63,221 nucleotides of DNA from a bacterium. Its GTDB lineage: Bacteria; Myxococcota_A; Bradymonadia; REDH01. The position numbers and the translations under genes were made by a program. Below, in pieces: positions 28,328 through 38,392 of the stretch (positions are counted from its first letter, which is position 1; each line of letters starts with the position of its first letter). Below the pieces are notes generated by a model. It searched no databases. It saw nothing but the letters and a program-made list of their open reading frames with translations, and had not been told where the DNA came from. The stretch is taken from the NCBI GenBank assembly GCA_030427825.1, contig JAUICO010000009.1, positions 1 through 63,221 on the forward strand, in the 5' to 3' direction.

Positions 28328-28758
28328 GGAGATGCCCAGGTTGCGAGACGACTCGCGGGATGAGCCAGATCGGACAGGCTCGTGTTTGCGAAGACTTCAA
28401 CCATAGCCGCCTCAGCGCGATTGAACACGTCTTTCAGCGCGCACTCTGTGGAACGGAAACAGCCGACACCTTTCTCTGAGCAGTCGTTGATGGCGACCGG
28501 GCTGTCCGACGCTTCGACGACGTCGAGAAAACTGATCTCAGTGGCCGGCCTGGCGAGATGGTAGCCGCCGTTGGCGCCGCGCAGAGAATTCACAATGCCC
28601 GCGTTTGCGAGCTGGCGCAGGACCTTGCTGAGGAATTCACCGGGTACATCGATCGACGCCGCGATCTCCCGAAATGGGATCACTTCCATCGGGCACTGCT
28701 GCGCGAGGTAGACGGAAGCTCGGAGTGCGTACTCGACGCGCCTGGGGATCTGAAGCAT
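28297..28758 (-). CDS. Rrf2-family Fe-S transcriptional regulator
   Basis: A 153-aa winged-helix regulator. The opening MLQIPRRVEYALRASVYLA and the HTH (about 27-65, IPFREIAASIDVPGEFLSKVLRQL) followed by the wing (RGANGGYHLAR) are typical Rrf2. Three Cys at 93, 100 and 106 (C-x6-C-x5-C) match the cluster ligands of IscR/NsrR, so it probably senses iron-sulphur, nitric oxide or redox state. Spacing differs slightly from both, so I do not name it. It is divergent from the thioredoxin lipoprotein gene with a palindrome between them. Confidence 0.93.
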   Translation of the reverse strand: MLQIPRRVEYALRASVYLAQQCPMEVIPFREIAASIDVPGEFLSKVLRQLANAGIVNSLRGANGGYHLARPATEISFLDVVEASDSPVAINDCSEKGVGCFRSTECALKDVFNRAEAAMVEVFANTSLSDLAHPASRLATWASPQSILAVAET

Positions 28759-28785
28759 GGGTCCGCGTACAGTAGGTGTGAAATG

Positions 28786-28814
28786 GCTCTAAGAAGGGGG
28801 AATAGCCGGGTCAA
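28786..28814 (-). promoter_or_regulatory. Sigma-70 promoter for the rrf2 gene
   Basis: On the minus strand TTGACC and TAGAGC are separated by exactly 17 bases, with the predicted start about 20 bases before the ATG. Confidence 0.55.
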
Positions 28815-28857
28815 GGCGCTGAGGATGCCGAGTCTAACAGGATCCACATGAGTTAAC

Positions 28858-28871
28858 ATAATGTACGTTAT
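28858..28871. promoter_or_regulatory. AT-rich near-palindrome, possible Rrf2 operator
   Basis: ATAATGTACGTTAT is symmetric about GTAC with a single mismatched pair. It is conspicuously AT-rich in a GC-rich divergent intergenic region, centred about 55 bases before the candidate start of the thioredoxin lipoprotein gene. Which regulator binds is inferred from proximity only. Confidence 0.5.
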
Positions 28872-28884
28872 CGGACGTTGGGCG

Positions 28885-28913
28885 TACTCGGTGTAAGGGG
28901 GCTGAAATATGAT
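28885..28913 (+). promoter_or_regulatory. Candidate promoter of the thioredoxin lipoprotein operon
   Basis: A near-consensus -10 TATGAT (28908-28913) has only TACTCG at the -35 position with 17-base spacing. A strong -10 with a poor -35 suggests activator dependence, and the palindrome at 28858-28871 lies where an activator could bind. Confidence 0.4.
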
Positions 28914-28964
28914 CCATGGGATAAGCACTTGTACAGAAGCCCAAGCGCGCGCAGTAGGATTGCC

Positions 28965-29621
28965 ATGGCCATGAAAGAAAAAGCGTACCCGATTCTCCTC
29001 TCCCTCGGCCTCGCACTATTTGCCGTCGCCTGCGGAGGCAGCTCCGCAAGTCGGAGCGCCGACCACGGGACGCTGAGCAACCTGAGCTCGGGCACATCTG
29101 CATACCTCTGCGAGCATGACGTTCCCGGAGACGTCTGCACGCGGTGCAATCCCGAGCTCGAAGCGGACTTCCGTGCGGTGAACGACTGGTGCGGACCTCA
29201 CGGGATCCCTGAGTCCCAGTGCCACAGGTGTCATCCCAATCTCACTTTTGAGCCGATGCCGGAGCTGGAAGCCGAGGCAGACTGGCAGGATGTTTCGCAC
29301 GAAGATGCGTTGCGCGGCCTTGATGCAGTGATTGTCGAAGGGCGCGTTACCGTCGTCGAATTTGCCGCCGCATGGTGCGTTGCCTGCCGAAACCTTGAGC
29401 TGCGCCTGCGCGAACATGTGAACTCCGACCCGACGCTTGCGGTTCGGCGTATTGCCGTCGAGCACTGGAACGGCGAGATCGTGGACACCTACCTCAGCCA
29501 GGCCACCGCCCTGCCCGTCGTATTCGTGTATGACGCCGATGGGCGGCGAGTCGGCGATGCAGACTCCGCAACCTGGCAGGACCTGCAACGGCTTATCGAA
29601 CGCGCCGGCGACAGCCGATGA
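28965..29621 (+). CDS. Thioredoxin-fold lipoprotein with N-terminal Cys/His modules
   Basis: A predicted lipoprotein of about 218 aa: lipobox FAVAC (Cys23), then two similar Cys/His modules (LCEHDVPGDVCTRCNP and WCGPHGIPESQCHRCHP), then a thioredoxin fold with active-site WCVAC at 137-141 and a cis-Pro loop TALPVVFVYD. The modules look like small metal-binding (zinc or heme-like CxxCH in CHRCHP) elements. It likely acts as a periplasmic thiol reductase or oxidase. ATG 28971 is an alternative start. The stop overlaps the next gene as ATGA, linking it to an outer-membrane protein. Confidence 0.85.
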   Translation: MAMKEKAYPILLSLGLALFAVACGGSSASRSADHGTLSNLSSGTSAYLCEHDVPGDVCTRCNPELEADFRAVNDWCGPHGIPESQCHRCHPNLTFEPMPELEAEADWQDVSHEDALRGLDAVIVEGRVTVVEFAAAWCVACRNLELRLREHVNSDPTLAVRRIAVEHWNGEIVDTYLSQATALPVVFVYDADGRRVGDADSATWQDLQRLIERAGDSR

Positions 29622-30652
29622 AATCAACGTTGTCGGGCTTGCTGATCGCCCTCGTAATCGGGAGCTGCTCAGCGCTCTTTCCATTGTCTGAAGCCATGGC
29701 CTGCGCTGCATGTCGCAACCCCACGTTGCCCGCAGCACGGCCTGAAGTCGGCCCCAGCACGCAGGGCTCGGTGAGTGTATCCGCATCCCTCACCGGGACC
29801 GCCATCGAAGTCGCGCACTCCGCAGGATGCGCTGACCTCAACAACTGTAGCGAAGTGACGGTGCAGCCGGAGCACAATCACAAGCTCTTCATGCTGCCAT
29901 TCGAATTGAGCGCCGGCGTGAACTGGTCGGTCTCGGAGCAATGGGTGCTGAGCGCGCATTTGCCACTGCGACTCGTCTACATCCGCGCCGGGTATGAGAC
30001 GCCCGATGGCGAAGATTACACGCCCCTCGATGAGGGCATTCACCACCGCACCGAGACGCTCTTTGGGCTCGGCGATGCGCGTCTCTCAGCGCGTACCTCG
30101 CGAAAAGTGCGCGACGCGTGGGTCACTCCTATGTTTGGCGTGTCCCTGCCGACCGGCGTTACTCGCGACGACCCATATGCGCTCGGAGCGATCGGCGTGA
30201 GACACCAACACGTGCAGCGTGGTACCGGGACCTTCATGCCCTTCGTCGGGCTCGACGTGACGCGTGGCTTTCAACGAACCCAGTGGAGCGGTTTCGGCCA
30301 GGTGACGGTTCCCCTGTATGAGAACAACCGCGGCTTTCGTGCCCCGGTGCAGGGACTGATCGGCGTATCCGGCGGCCTGAAGGCGCGCAATGCAGAGACT
30401 GTCGGCTCGCTGGGGCTGGAATACACGGTCGAGGGCCCCGAAATCTGGAACGGGATCATCTACGCCGAGGAGTTTCGGGGGCGCCACGAGATCTACGTGT
30501 CGCCGCGTGTCACCTGGCGGCGCGAGCGCACGACCCATAGCTTCACAGCGCGCTTCGCGGTGTTCCGCACTTTCGTCGGAGGGACTGAGCCGCCCGAGGT
30601 CTACCGAGCGCCGGTCGTGCTCAGCTTCTCGACGTCGTGGGCGTCTCAGTAG
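29618..30652 (+). CDS. Predicted outer-membrane transporter-like beta-barrel protein
   Basis: A 344-aa exported protein. A hydrophobic signal ends around SEAMACAAC, leaving a CxxC-type pair (Cys29, Cys32) at the mature N-terminus. The rest alternates hydrophobic and polar residues with many aromatics and ends with an amphipathic strand (APVVLSFSTSWASQ), as in outer-membrane barrels. Two more Cys (CADLNNC) follow near residue 70. Translationally coupled to the thioredoxin lipoprotein, which could act on its cysteines or load a metal. The substrate is unknown. Confidence 0.72.
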   Translation: MKSTLSGLLIALVIGSCSALFPLSEAMACAACRNPTLPAARPEVGPSTQGSVSVSASLTGTAIEVAHSAGCADLNNCSEVTVQPEHNHKLFMLPFELSAGVNWSVSEQWVLSAHLPLRLVYIRAGYETPDGEDYTPLDEGIHHRTETLFGLGDARLSARTSRKVRDAWVTPMFGVSLPTGVTRDDPYALGAIGVRHQHVQRGTGTFMPFVGLDVTRGFQRTQWSGFGQVTVPLYENNRGFRAPVQGLIGVSGGLKARNAETVGSLGLEYTVEGPEIWNGIIYAEEFRGRHEIYVSPRVTWRRERTTHSFTARFAVFRTFVGGTEPPEVYRAPVVLSFSTSWASQ

Positions 30653-30672
30653 ATGAGGTCTCAGTAGATGAG
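30643..30672. repeat. Perfect 15-base tandem duplication over a stop codon
   Basis: GTCTCAGTAGATGAG occurs twice in direct succession. The first copy contains the TAG stop of the outer-membrane gene, so the second copy is untranslated. It looks like a recent slippage or duplication event. Confidence 0.9.
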
Positions 30673-30697
30673 AACGACAGGTGGGTTCGACTGCCAG

Positions 30698-30771
30698 TGG
30701 TGATGCAGGGACTTGAACCCCGGACCTAACGGATATGAGCCGTTTGCTCTAACCAGCTGAGCTACATCACC
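30698..30771 (-). tRNA. tRNA with CAU anticodon (elongator Met, or Ile2)
   Basis: A 74-base cloverleaf: acceptor GGTGATG pairs with CATCACC, D-arm GCTC AGCTGGTTA GAGC, anticodon stem AACGG/CCGTT with loop CTCATAT (anticodon CAT), and T-loop TTCAAGT. The discriminator is A; CCA is not encoded. Acceptor and D-loop do not match the initiator type. Sequence alone cannot firmly separate elongator Met from lysidine-modified Ile2. Confidence 0.93.
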
Positions 30772-30814
30772 GGATTCCGCAGAGCGCCACGAGGCGTCCC
30801 AAACGGAGCGCTGC

Positions 30815-30844
30815 CCCGTAGCCTGCCTCGGCTTCGGATGTCAA
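30815..30844 (-). promoter_or_regulatory. Candidate promoter for the CAU tRNA
   Basis: A perfect TTGACA on the minus strand is followed after 18 bases by TACGGG (or 17 by CTACGG), about 45 bases before the tRNA. The -10 is poor. Confidence 0.4.
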
Positions 30845-30906
30845 CGAGGCGAACCCCAAAAAGTTGCAAACCACACTGACGGCGTGGGGTGCAGCAGTGC
30901 ACTTGT

Positions 30907-32277
30907 TCAGCGCAGAGCGCCCAGCATCGCCTCGGAGGCCAGGTACGCCCCGCGCACCTGCCACGACTCTCCCATGTAGACGAGGCCGGCGACGGCGACC
31001 GAGCGCCCTTCGCTCTCCCCGATGCCTGAGAACCAGGAGTAGGTGTACACGTTGCCTTCGAACTCCCCGGCGTCGTTGCGGTTCGCGAGCGTCCCCGTCT
31101 TCCCGATCGCCCGTACGGACGCGGGCCATCCGGCTCGACGATGAAACTGGCGGCGCGCGGTGCCGATCGTGGTTGTGGGACGCATCGTGGTCCGCAGCTG
31201 TTCGGCGCGAGTGCTGCTGAGCACTCGTCGCCACTCGACCGGCTCATGCTCGTAGAGGACGTCGCCGTCAGCCGTTTCAATCGATGCGACGATCGTCGGG
31301 ACCATCATGACGCCGTCGTTCGCGATCGCGGATTGAATCAGCGCCGCGTGGAGGGGAGACTGCCTCGAGTACTGGAAGCCTGCAGCCGCCCTCGCCCGCT
31401 CGACGCGGTCTTCAGGAATCGCGACTCTCGAACGTTCGACGGGCATCTCGAAGGGGATCGTCGTGTTGTACGCGAAGCGCTCCGCCATCGACTGCAGCTC
31501 TTCCGCGGTGAGGTTGCGGTCTGCGCGGCGCGCGAAGATGACGTTCGCCGAGTAACCCATCGCCTGCGCGAAGGTCAGGCACTCGGTGTCGAGCTCCGCG
31601 TTCGGCTGCAGGTGGTACTCAGTCAGGCCGCTGCCGCCGCCGTGGTAGCAGGTGCGCGTGTCAGGCTGGACAGCGCCTTCGCTGAGCAGCGCCGCGCCGG
31701 TGATGACCTTGAATGTCGACGCCGCCCATGCGTGCCCGGAGCGCGCCGGATGTGCGGGCACATCGCCCGCCGAACGATCCTCCGCGAAGGCCAGCACGCG
31801 CCCTGTGGAAGGCTCGATGGCGACGGCAGCTTCGGCGGGTTCGTCGAAGTGCGCCATGGCGCGGCGAACGCGGGTCTGTGATTCGCGGTTCAGGGTCAGA
31901 ATGGCGATGTCGCCGTTGTCGAGCTCCGAGATGTAGCGCTCGCGCCGGTCGTCCCAACGGATGCGCGTCGGATCGATCTGCACGTCCGCGAGCCCGAACT
32001 CTCCCCACGGCACAACGGGGGTCGCCGCCCGCGCCTCGTCGACAGCGAATGCCACGGTATCTGTCGCCGCTCGTGAAGCCGCGCGCACCCGCAGAGGAGA
32101 CGGAGGCTTGTAGTAGTTGGTCTCGCTCACCCCTTCGGGCGCCTCAATCTCGGCCACCATTGGATGCGCCGACACGAATGCCGACTGACGAAGTAGCAGC
32201 GCGGCGCTGAATATCATCGTAAGCAGCAGGGTGGTGGTCACAAAGCCGGAGTTGCCGCGTGTTGTCGGTGGCGCCAT
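30907..32277 (-). CDS. Penicillin-binding protein, single-domain transpeptidase
   Basis: A membrane-anchored protein of about 456 aa with an N-terminal hydrophobic helix (about 10-30) and a periplasmic D,D-transpeptidase domain. The three active-site motifs are intact: SxxK as STFK (Ser187, Lys190), SxN as SAN (243-245), and KTGT (393-396). There is little room for the usual class B dimerisation domain, so it is a minimal PBP. GAGGAA before the ATG supports this start. It cross-links peptidoglycan or may respond to beta-lactam. It is divergent from queA. Confidence 0.88.
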   Translation of the reverse strand: MAPPTTRGNSGFVTTTLLLTMIFSAALLLRQSAFVSAHPMVAEIEAPEGVSETNYYKPPSPLRVRAASRAATDTVAFAVDEARAATPVVPWGEFGLADVQIDPTRIRWDDRRERYISELDNGDIAILTLNRESQTRVRRAMAHFDEPAEAAVAIEPSTGRVLAFAEDRSAGDVPAHPARSGHAWAASTFKVITGAALLSEGAVQPDTRTCYHGGGSGLTEYHLQPNAELDTECLTFAQAMGYSANVIFARRADRNLTAEELQSMAERFAYNTTIPFEMPVERSRVAIPEDRVERARAAAGFQYSRQSPLHAALIQSAIANDGVMMVPTIVASIETADGDVLYEHEPVEWRRVLSSTRAEQLRTTMRPTTTIGTARRQFHRRAGWPASVRAIGKTGTLANRNDAGEFEGNVYTYSWFSGIGESEGRSVAVAGLVYMGESWQVRGAYLASEAMLGALR

Positions 32278-32431
32278 CAATTCCTCGACAGATGTAGGTG
32301 GTACACAGTGAAGTGCCGTGACGGTGCCTTTGAGTCCAATTTTCGGCGGCAATTTCGTGCGGGTGACGCGGTTGCCGGCGGTGTGCGCGACGCCCTTGTT
32401 CCGCGGCTGCGGCTGCCCTATCGGGCGCCCG

Positions 32432-34646
<2,215 letters not shown>

Positions 34647-34689
34647 CCCCCTATAGGCCCTCTGCTACCTCCACCGCCCTGATTTAGCC

Positions 34690-34721
34690 CCGGGTCGGGC
34701 ACCTGCTCTACCCGGTTTTTT
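34690..34721 (+). terminator. Intrinsic terminator between tgt and yajC
   Basis: CCGGGT pairs with ACCCGG across a 14-base loop and is followed immediately by six T. It would separate queA-tgt from yajC-secD-secF, at least partly. Confidence 0.65.
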
Positions 34722-34738
34722 CTATCTTCAACCAGTGA

Positions 34739-35140
34739 ATGCAGTCTGTGATCGAGCTACTGATTCTCGCTCAGCAGCCGGCGCCTTCGGGCTGCGCGGG
34801 CATGGGTTCGGCGCTGATGCTGCCGGCCATCATTATCCTGGTGTTCTATTTCTTCATCATTCGGCCGCAGAACAAGCGGCTGAAAGAGCAGCAGGACTTT
34901 CGTAAGTCGCTGAAGGTTGGCGACCGCGTCGTGACCGCCGGCGGGATTGTCGGCAACATCGCCCGCGTATTCGAGAACGAGATTGAGCTCGAGATCGCGA
35001 CGCGCACGAAGATTCGCATCGTCCGCTCGCAGATTGTGCAGCTGCATGGCGCTCCCGAGGCCGCGGCCGAGAGCGACAGTAAGAGCGACGACGCAAAGAA
35101 GAACGAAGAGAAATCCGACTCCGCGAGTGAGTCTGCATGA
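34739..35140 (+). CDS. yajC: Preprotein translocase accessory subunit YajC
   Basis: YajC is a small inner-membrane partner of SecDF. The 133-aa protein has one membrane helix (about 25-42, ending FFIIRPQNKR, the family hallmark), then the conserved FRKSLKVGDRVVTAGGIVGNIARV. The C-terminal 40 residues are a charged Ala/Glu/Ser/Lys tail, longer than usual. There is no strong ribosome-binding site. secD follows 43 bases later. Confidence 0.96.
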   Translation: MQSVIELLILAQQPAPSGCAGMGSALMLPAIIILVFYFFIIRPQNKRLKEQQDFRKSLKVGDRVVTAGGIVGNIARVFENEIELEIATRTKIRIVRSQIVQLHGAPEAAAESDSKSDDAKKNEEKSDSASESA

Positions 35141-35183
35141 AGGCGACGCCGACAGGCGTACCTTCCAGAAGAGGTGAATCCAG

Positions 35184-36926
35184 ATGTCGAGTTCATGGAG
35201 GATAAGAGCCTTCGCAGTTGCAGCCGCGGCCATCGTGTCCGTGCTCGCGCTGTTGGTGGCCTTCTATCCGGTTGACTACGACGACCCGGAGAGTTGGCCC
35301 GGTTGGTACTCGTTCGCGCAGGGAGTTATCCCCGCTCGAATTACCCCGGGACTCGACCTGCAGGGTGGTCTGCATCTTCAGTACCAGGTTGATGTCGACA
35401 AGGCGATCAGCGACAAGCTGGACCGCTACGTAGACGATATCAGGCGCGTTATCGCCGACGAGCACCCTGATGCCGACGCGACGGTCAGCCGCCTTGGTGC
35501 GGCCGCCATCCGCATTCAGCGCAGCAACGGTTCGACGAACCGGCTGATCGGCGACCGGGATTTGCGCGCGATGAACCTTGTTCCCGTCCGCGAAGCCTCC
35601 GGCGCGATGCGTCTTGAGATGGACTCCGACTACATCGAGGAGACCAAGGCCTACGCAATCGAGCAGGCGATCGACACGATCAGTCGCCGAATCGATGACA
35701 TGGGCCTCACTGAGCCGAGCATTCAGCGCAGGGGCAGCACGGATATCATCGTGCAGCTGCCGGGCCTCAGCGAAGAACGCTTCGATGAGGTCAAGGAGCT
35801 GATCGAGACGACCGCGCAGCTTGAGTTCCGACTTGCCTACGACAACGAGGCAGCCTTCTTCGGGTCCTTCCAGGTGCCTCCGACCGCTGTAGGCGTGACG
35901 ATGGTGGGTGGCTACCCGCAGTCCGACAACCTGACTTCACTCCGTGAAGCGTTCGAGGGACTGTCCCCACCGGCCGATGGCGATTTCGGCTTTGAAGAAG
36001 TTACGCGTTACGACTCCAACGAGCGGACTGTTGTTGTTGTCGGATACCGCGCACGGGTGGTGTCCGGGACAGTCTACCTGACAGGTGACACGATCACGGA
36101 CGCCCGCGTCGCGACAGACCCGCAGTCGAATCAGCCCGTGGTTACGATGAACTTCGACTCCCAGGGCGCTCGCGCCATGGGCGACATGACCGGGAACAAC
36201 ATCGGCAAGGGAATGGTCGTCATTCTGGACGACGTCATCGTCTCGATCGCGACCATTCAGGGTCGCATCACCAATCGTGGTCAGATCACGATGGGCGGCG
36301 GCGGTACCTACGACGAGATCTTCCAGCAGGCGGAGCACCTGTCGGTCGCGCTGCGCAACGGCGCCCTGCCCGCCCCGATTGAGAAGCAGTTCGAGACCTA
36401 TGTCGGGCCGACGCTGGGCAAGCAGTCTGTGCGCAACGGCGCCCTCTCGTTGGTGGTCGGCTTCGGCATCGTCTTCCTCTTTGTGCTCTATTACTACAAA
36501 GGCAGCGGCGCGATCGCGAACGTCGCTCTCGTGCTCAACCTGCTCTTTATCTTCGCAGTGTTGGCGCTCTTTCACGCGACGCTTACGCTGCCGGGAATGG
36601 CAGGCATCACGCTGACGATCGGTATGGCGATCGACGCCAACGTCATCATATTTGAACGCATCAAAGAAGAACTGCAGTTGGGCAACCCTGTGCGCAGCGC
36701 GATCGACGCCGGTTACGAGAAGGCATTCTCGGCCATCGTTGACGCCAACATTACGACGGGCGTCGCAGCCCTCGTGCTGTGGCAGTTCGGCAGCGGCCCG
36801 GTGCGCGGTTTCGCAGTTACGCTGACGATCGGCATTGTGTGCTCGGTGTTCACGGCCATCGTCGTGACCCGACTCTTCTTTGACTATCTCGTCGACAAGC
36901 GCCGCATTACGCGGCTCAGCATCTGA
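35184..36926 (+). CDS. secD: Protein translocase subunit SecD
   Basis: SecD, with SecF, uses the proton gradient to pull exported proteins through SecYEG. The 580-aa protein has an N-terminal helix (about 10-27), the conserved GLDLQGGLHL, a large periplasmic P1 domain, and a C-terminal five-helix RND part with LSVALRNGALPAPI and GMAIDANVIIFERIKEE. AGAGGTG lies before the ATG. secF starts 11 bases after the stop. Confidence 0.98.
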   Translation: MSSSWRIRAFAVAAAAIVSVLALLVAFYPVDYDDPESWPGWYSFAQGVIPARITPGLDLQGGLHLQYQVDVDKAISDKLDRYVDDIRRVIADEHPDADATVSRLGAAAIRIQRSNGSTNRLIGDRDLRAMNLVPVREASGAMRLEMDSDYIEETKAYAIEQAIDTISRRIDDMGLTEPSIQRRGSTDIIVQLPGLSEERFDEVKELIETTAQLEFRLAYDNEAAFFGSFQVPPTAVGVTMVGGYPQSDNLTSLREAFEGLSPPADGDFGFEEVTRYDSNERTVVVVGYRARVVSGTVYLTGDTITDARVATDPQSNQPVVTMNFDSQGARAMGDMTGNNIGKGMVVILDDVIVSIATIQGRITNRGQITMGGGGTYDEIFQQAEHLSVALRNGALPAPIEKQFETYVGPTLGKQSVRNGALSLVVGFGIVFLFVLYYYKGSGAIANVALVLNLLFIFAVLALFHATLTLPGMAGITLTIGMAIDANVIIFERIKEELQLGNPVRSAIDAGYEKAFSAIVDANITTGVAALVLWQFGSGPVRGFAVTLTIGIVCSVFTAIVVTRLFFDYLVDKRRITRLSI

Positions 36927-36936
36927 GACGACCCAA

Positions 36937-38172
36937 ATGGCTATTGTTACCGAAGAAAACGAGCGCGACTTTCTCAGGTTGAGAAGGTCTCTTGGCGTGA
37001 TGTCGACGCTGCTGGTGGCAGCGTCCTTCGTGCTGCTCTTTGTTCCGGGACCGAACTACGGCATCGATTTTGCCGGCGGTACCAACATCATCACCCGCTT
37101 CGACAACGCTGTCTCTGAAGAAGCGCTCCGAAGTGAGGTTCGAGCGCTCGGTCTCGCGGACGCAGAAGTACAGCGTTTCGGACAGGATGGAGATTTCCAG
37201 TACCTGATTCGAACCGGTGAGATTACCAGCATCAACGACGAGAAGCAGGCGGAGCTGCTTGACGCGATGCAGGCGGCTTTCGGCGAAGACGTAGTCCTTG
37301 AGTACGACGCTTCATCGGGCGACCGAGTCTACGTCGAGCTTCCGCTGAGCGCGTACGGCGTCACAGACCCGAATACGGACACCGCCGACCTCGACCTGGA
37401 CAGCTTTGCGTCTCAGACGCCGGCTCTAGCAGTACGAATCTCCGAGACCTTGAGCGTGGCCGAGGTGGACGGTGTGGCCGAGGGCTTCGGCAACCCCACA
37501 GGACGCCGCTTTCTCGTGCGAATACAGGCGCTTCAGGGCGCAATCGCGGCGGGGCTCGCGTCCGCATTTGACGACTTTCACTCGATCGAACGCGTCGAGA
37601 CCGTCGGCCCCCGTGTTGGCGAGCAGCTTCGCAACGACAGTATACGGGCCGTGCTCATCGCGCTTGCCGCGATTCTGCTCTACATCGCGTTTCGCTTTGA
37701 CCTGCGGTACGCCCCCGGCGCCGTGGTCGCCCTCTTTCACGACATCCTGATCACGCTCGGTCTCTTCGTCATTCTGCGACAGGAAATCAGCCTGCCGATT
37801 GTTGCGGCGCTGCTGACGATTGTTGGATATTCCCTGAATGATACCATCGTAAACTTCGACCGAATTCGAGAAAATCTGGAGCTGGCGGGCCCAAAAGCGA
37901 ATCTCGAAAAACTTGTTAACCGCAGCCTCAACGAGTGCCTGAGCCGAACCGTGCTGACATCCGTCACCACCCTGCTGGTTCTGATTTCCATCTTCGTCCT
38001 TGGTGGTGGGTTGATTCGCTCGTTCGCGCTCGCGATGATGATCGGTGTCGTCGTGGGTACCTACTCCAGTATCTTCGTCGCCAGTCCGATCATGATTTGG
38101 ACCAGCCGCGAGCTGGACCGTCGCCAGCGCACAGTGAAGCTCTCGCGCGCATCTGACGTTCCGTCCGTCTGA
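36937..38172 (+). CDS. secF: Protein translocase subunit SecF
   Basis: SecF completes the SecDF proton-driven translocation motor. 411 aa from the ATG after secD; N-terminal helix, GIDFAGGTNI signature, periplasmic region, then five helices with the conserved GYSLNDTIVNFDRIREN and SLNECLSRTVLTSVTTL. The periplasmic part is longer than in the shortest homologues (with an acidic TDTADLDLDSF stretch), which is not unusual in deltaproteobacteria. Confidence 0.98.
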   Translation: MAIVTEENERDFLRLRRSLGVMSTLLVAASFVLLFVPGPNYGIDFAGGTNIITRFDNAVSEEALRSEVRALGLADAEVQRFGQDGDFQYLIRTGEITSINDEKQAELLDAMQAAFGEDVVLEYDASSGDRVYVELPLSAYGVTDPNTDTADLDLDSFASQTPALAVRISETLSVAEVDGVAEGFGNPTGRRFLVRIQALQGAIAAGLASAFDDFHSIERVETVGPRVGEQLRNDSIRAVLIALAAILLYIAFRFDLRYAPGAVVALFHDILITLGLFVILRQEISLPIVAALLTIVGYSLNDTIVNFDRIRENLELAGPKANLEKLVNRSLNECLSRTVLTSVTTLLVLISIFVLGGGLIRSFALAMMIGVVVGTYSSIFVASPIMIWTSRELDRRQRTVKLSRASDVPSV

Positions 38173-38241
38173 GATTGCCGGACGCTCACGTGGGTCTGTA
38201 GTGCGTCCATGGATGCGCTCCCCGTGCGCCTCGCAGTGTTG

Positions 38242-38260
38242 GATGCCGTCGCGCGGCATC
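38242..38260. other. Strong hairpin in the secF-recJ gap
   Basis: GATGCCG and CGGCATC form a perfect seven-base stem around the loop TCGCG. No T run follows. It may protect the secF 3' end or act in Rho-dependent termination; nothing else is seen in this 220-base gap. Confidence 0.4.
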
Positions 38261-38392
38261 TGATTGTGCATAGGCTCTGACGAGCGTACGCGATGACACA
38301 TCGTTGCCCGCAGATCGTTCACCGCTCGCGAATCCTGTGCCGATGCACTATCGTCGGTCCAGGTTAACAATCTGAGCCCCCTACTCCCGCTC

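Noticed and set aside
30846..30906. Possible minus-strand terminator after the PBP gene (TTTTT run)
   Set aside because: The T run is not directly preceded by a convincing stem; only four- to five-base pairings with long loops.
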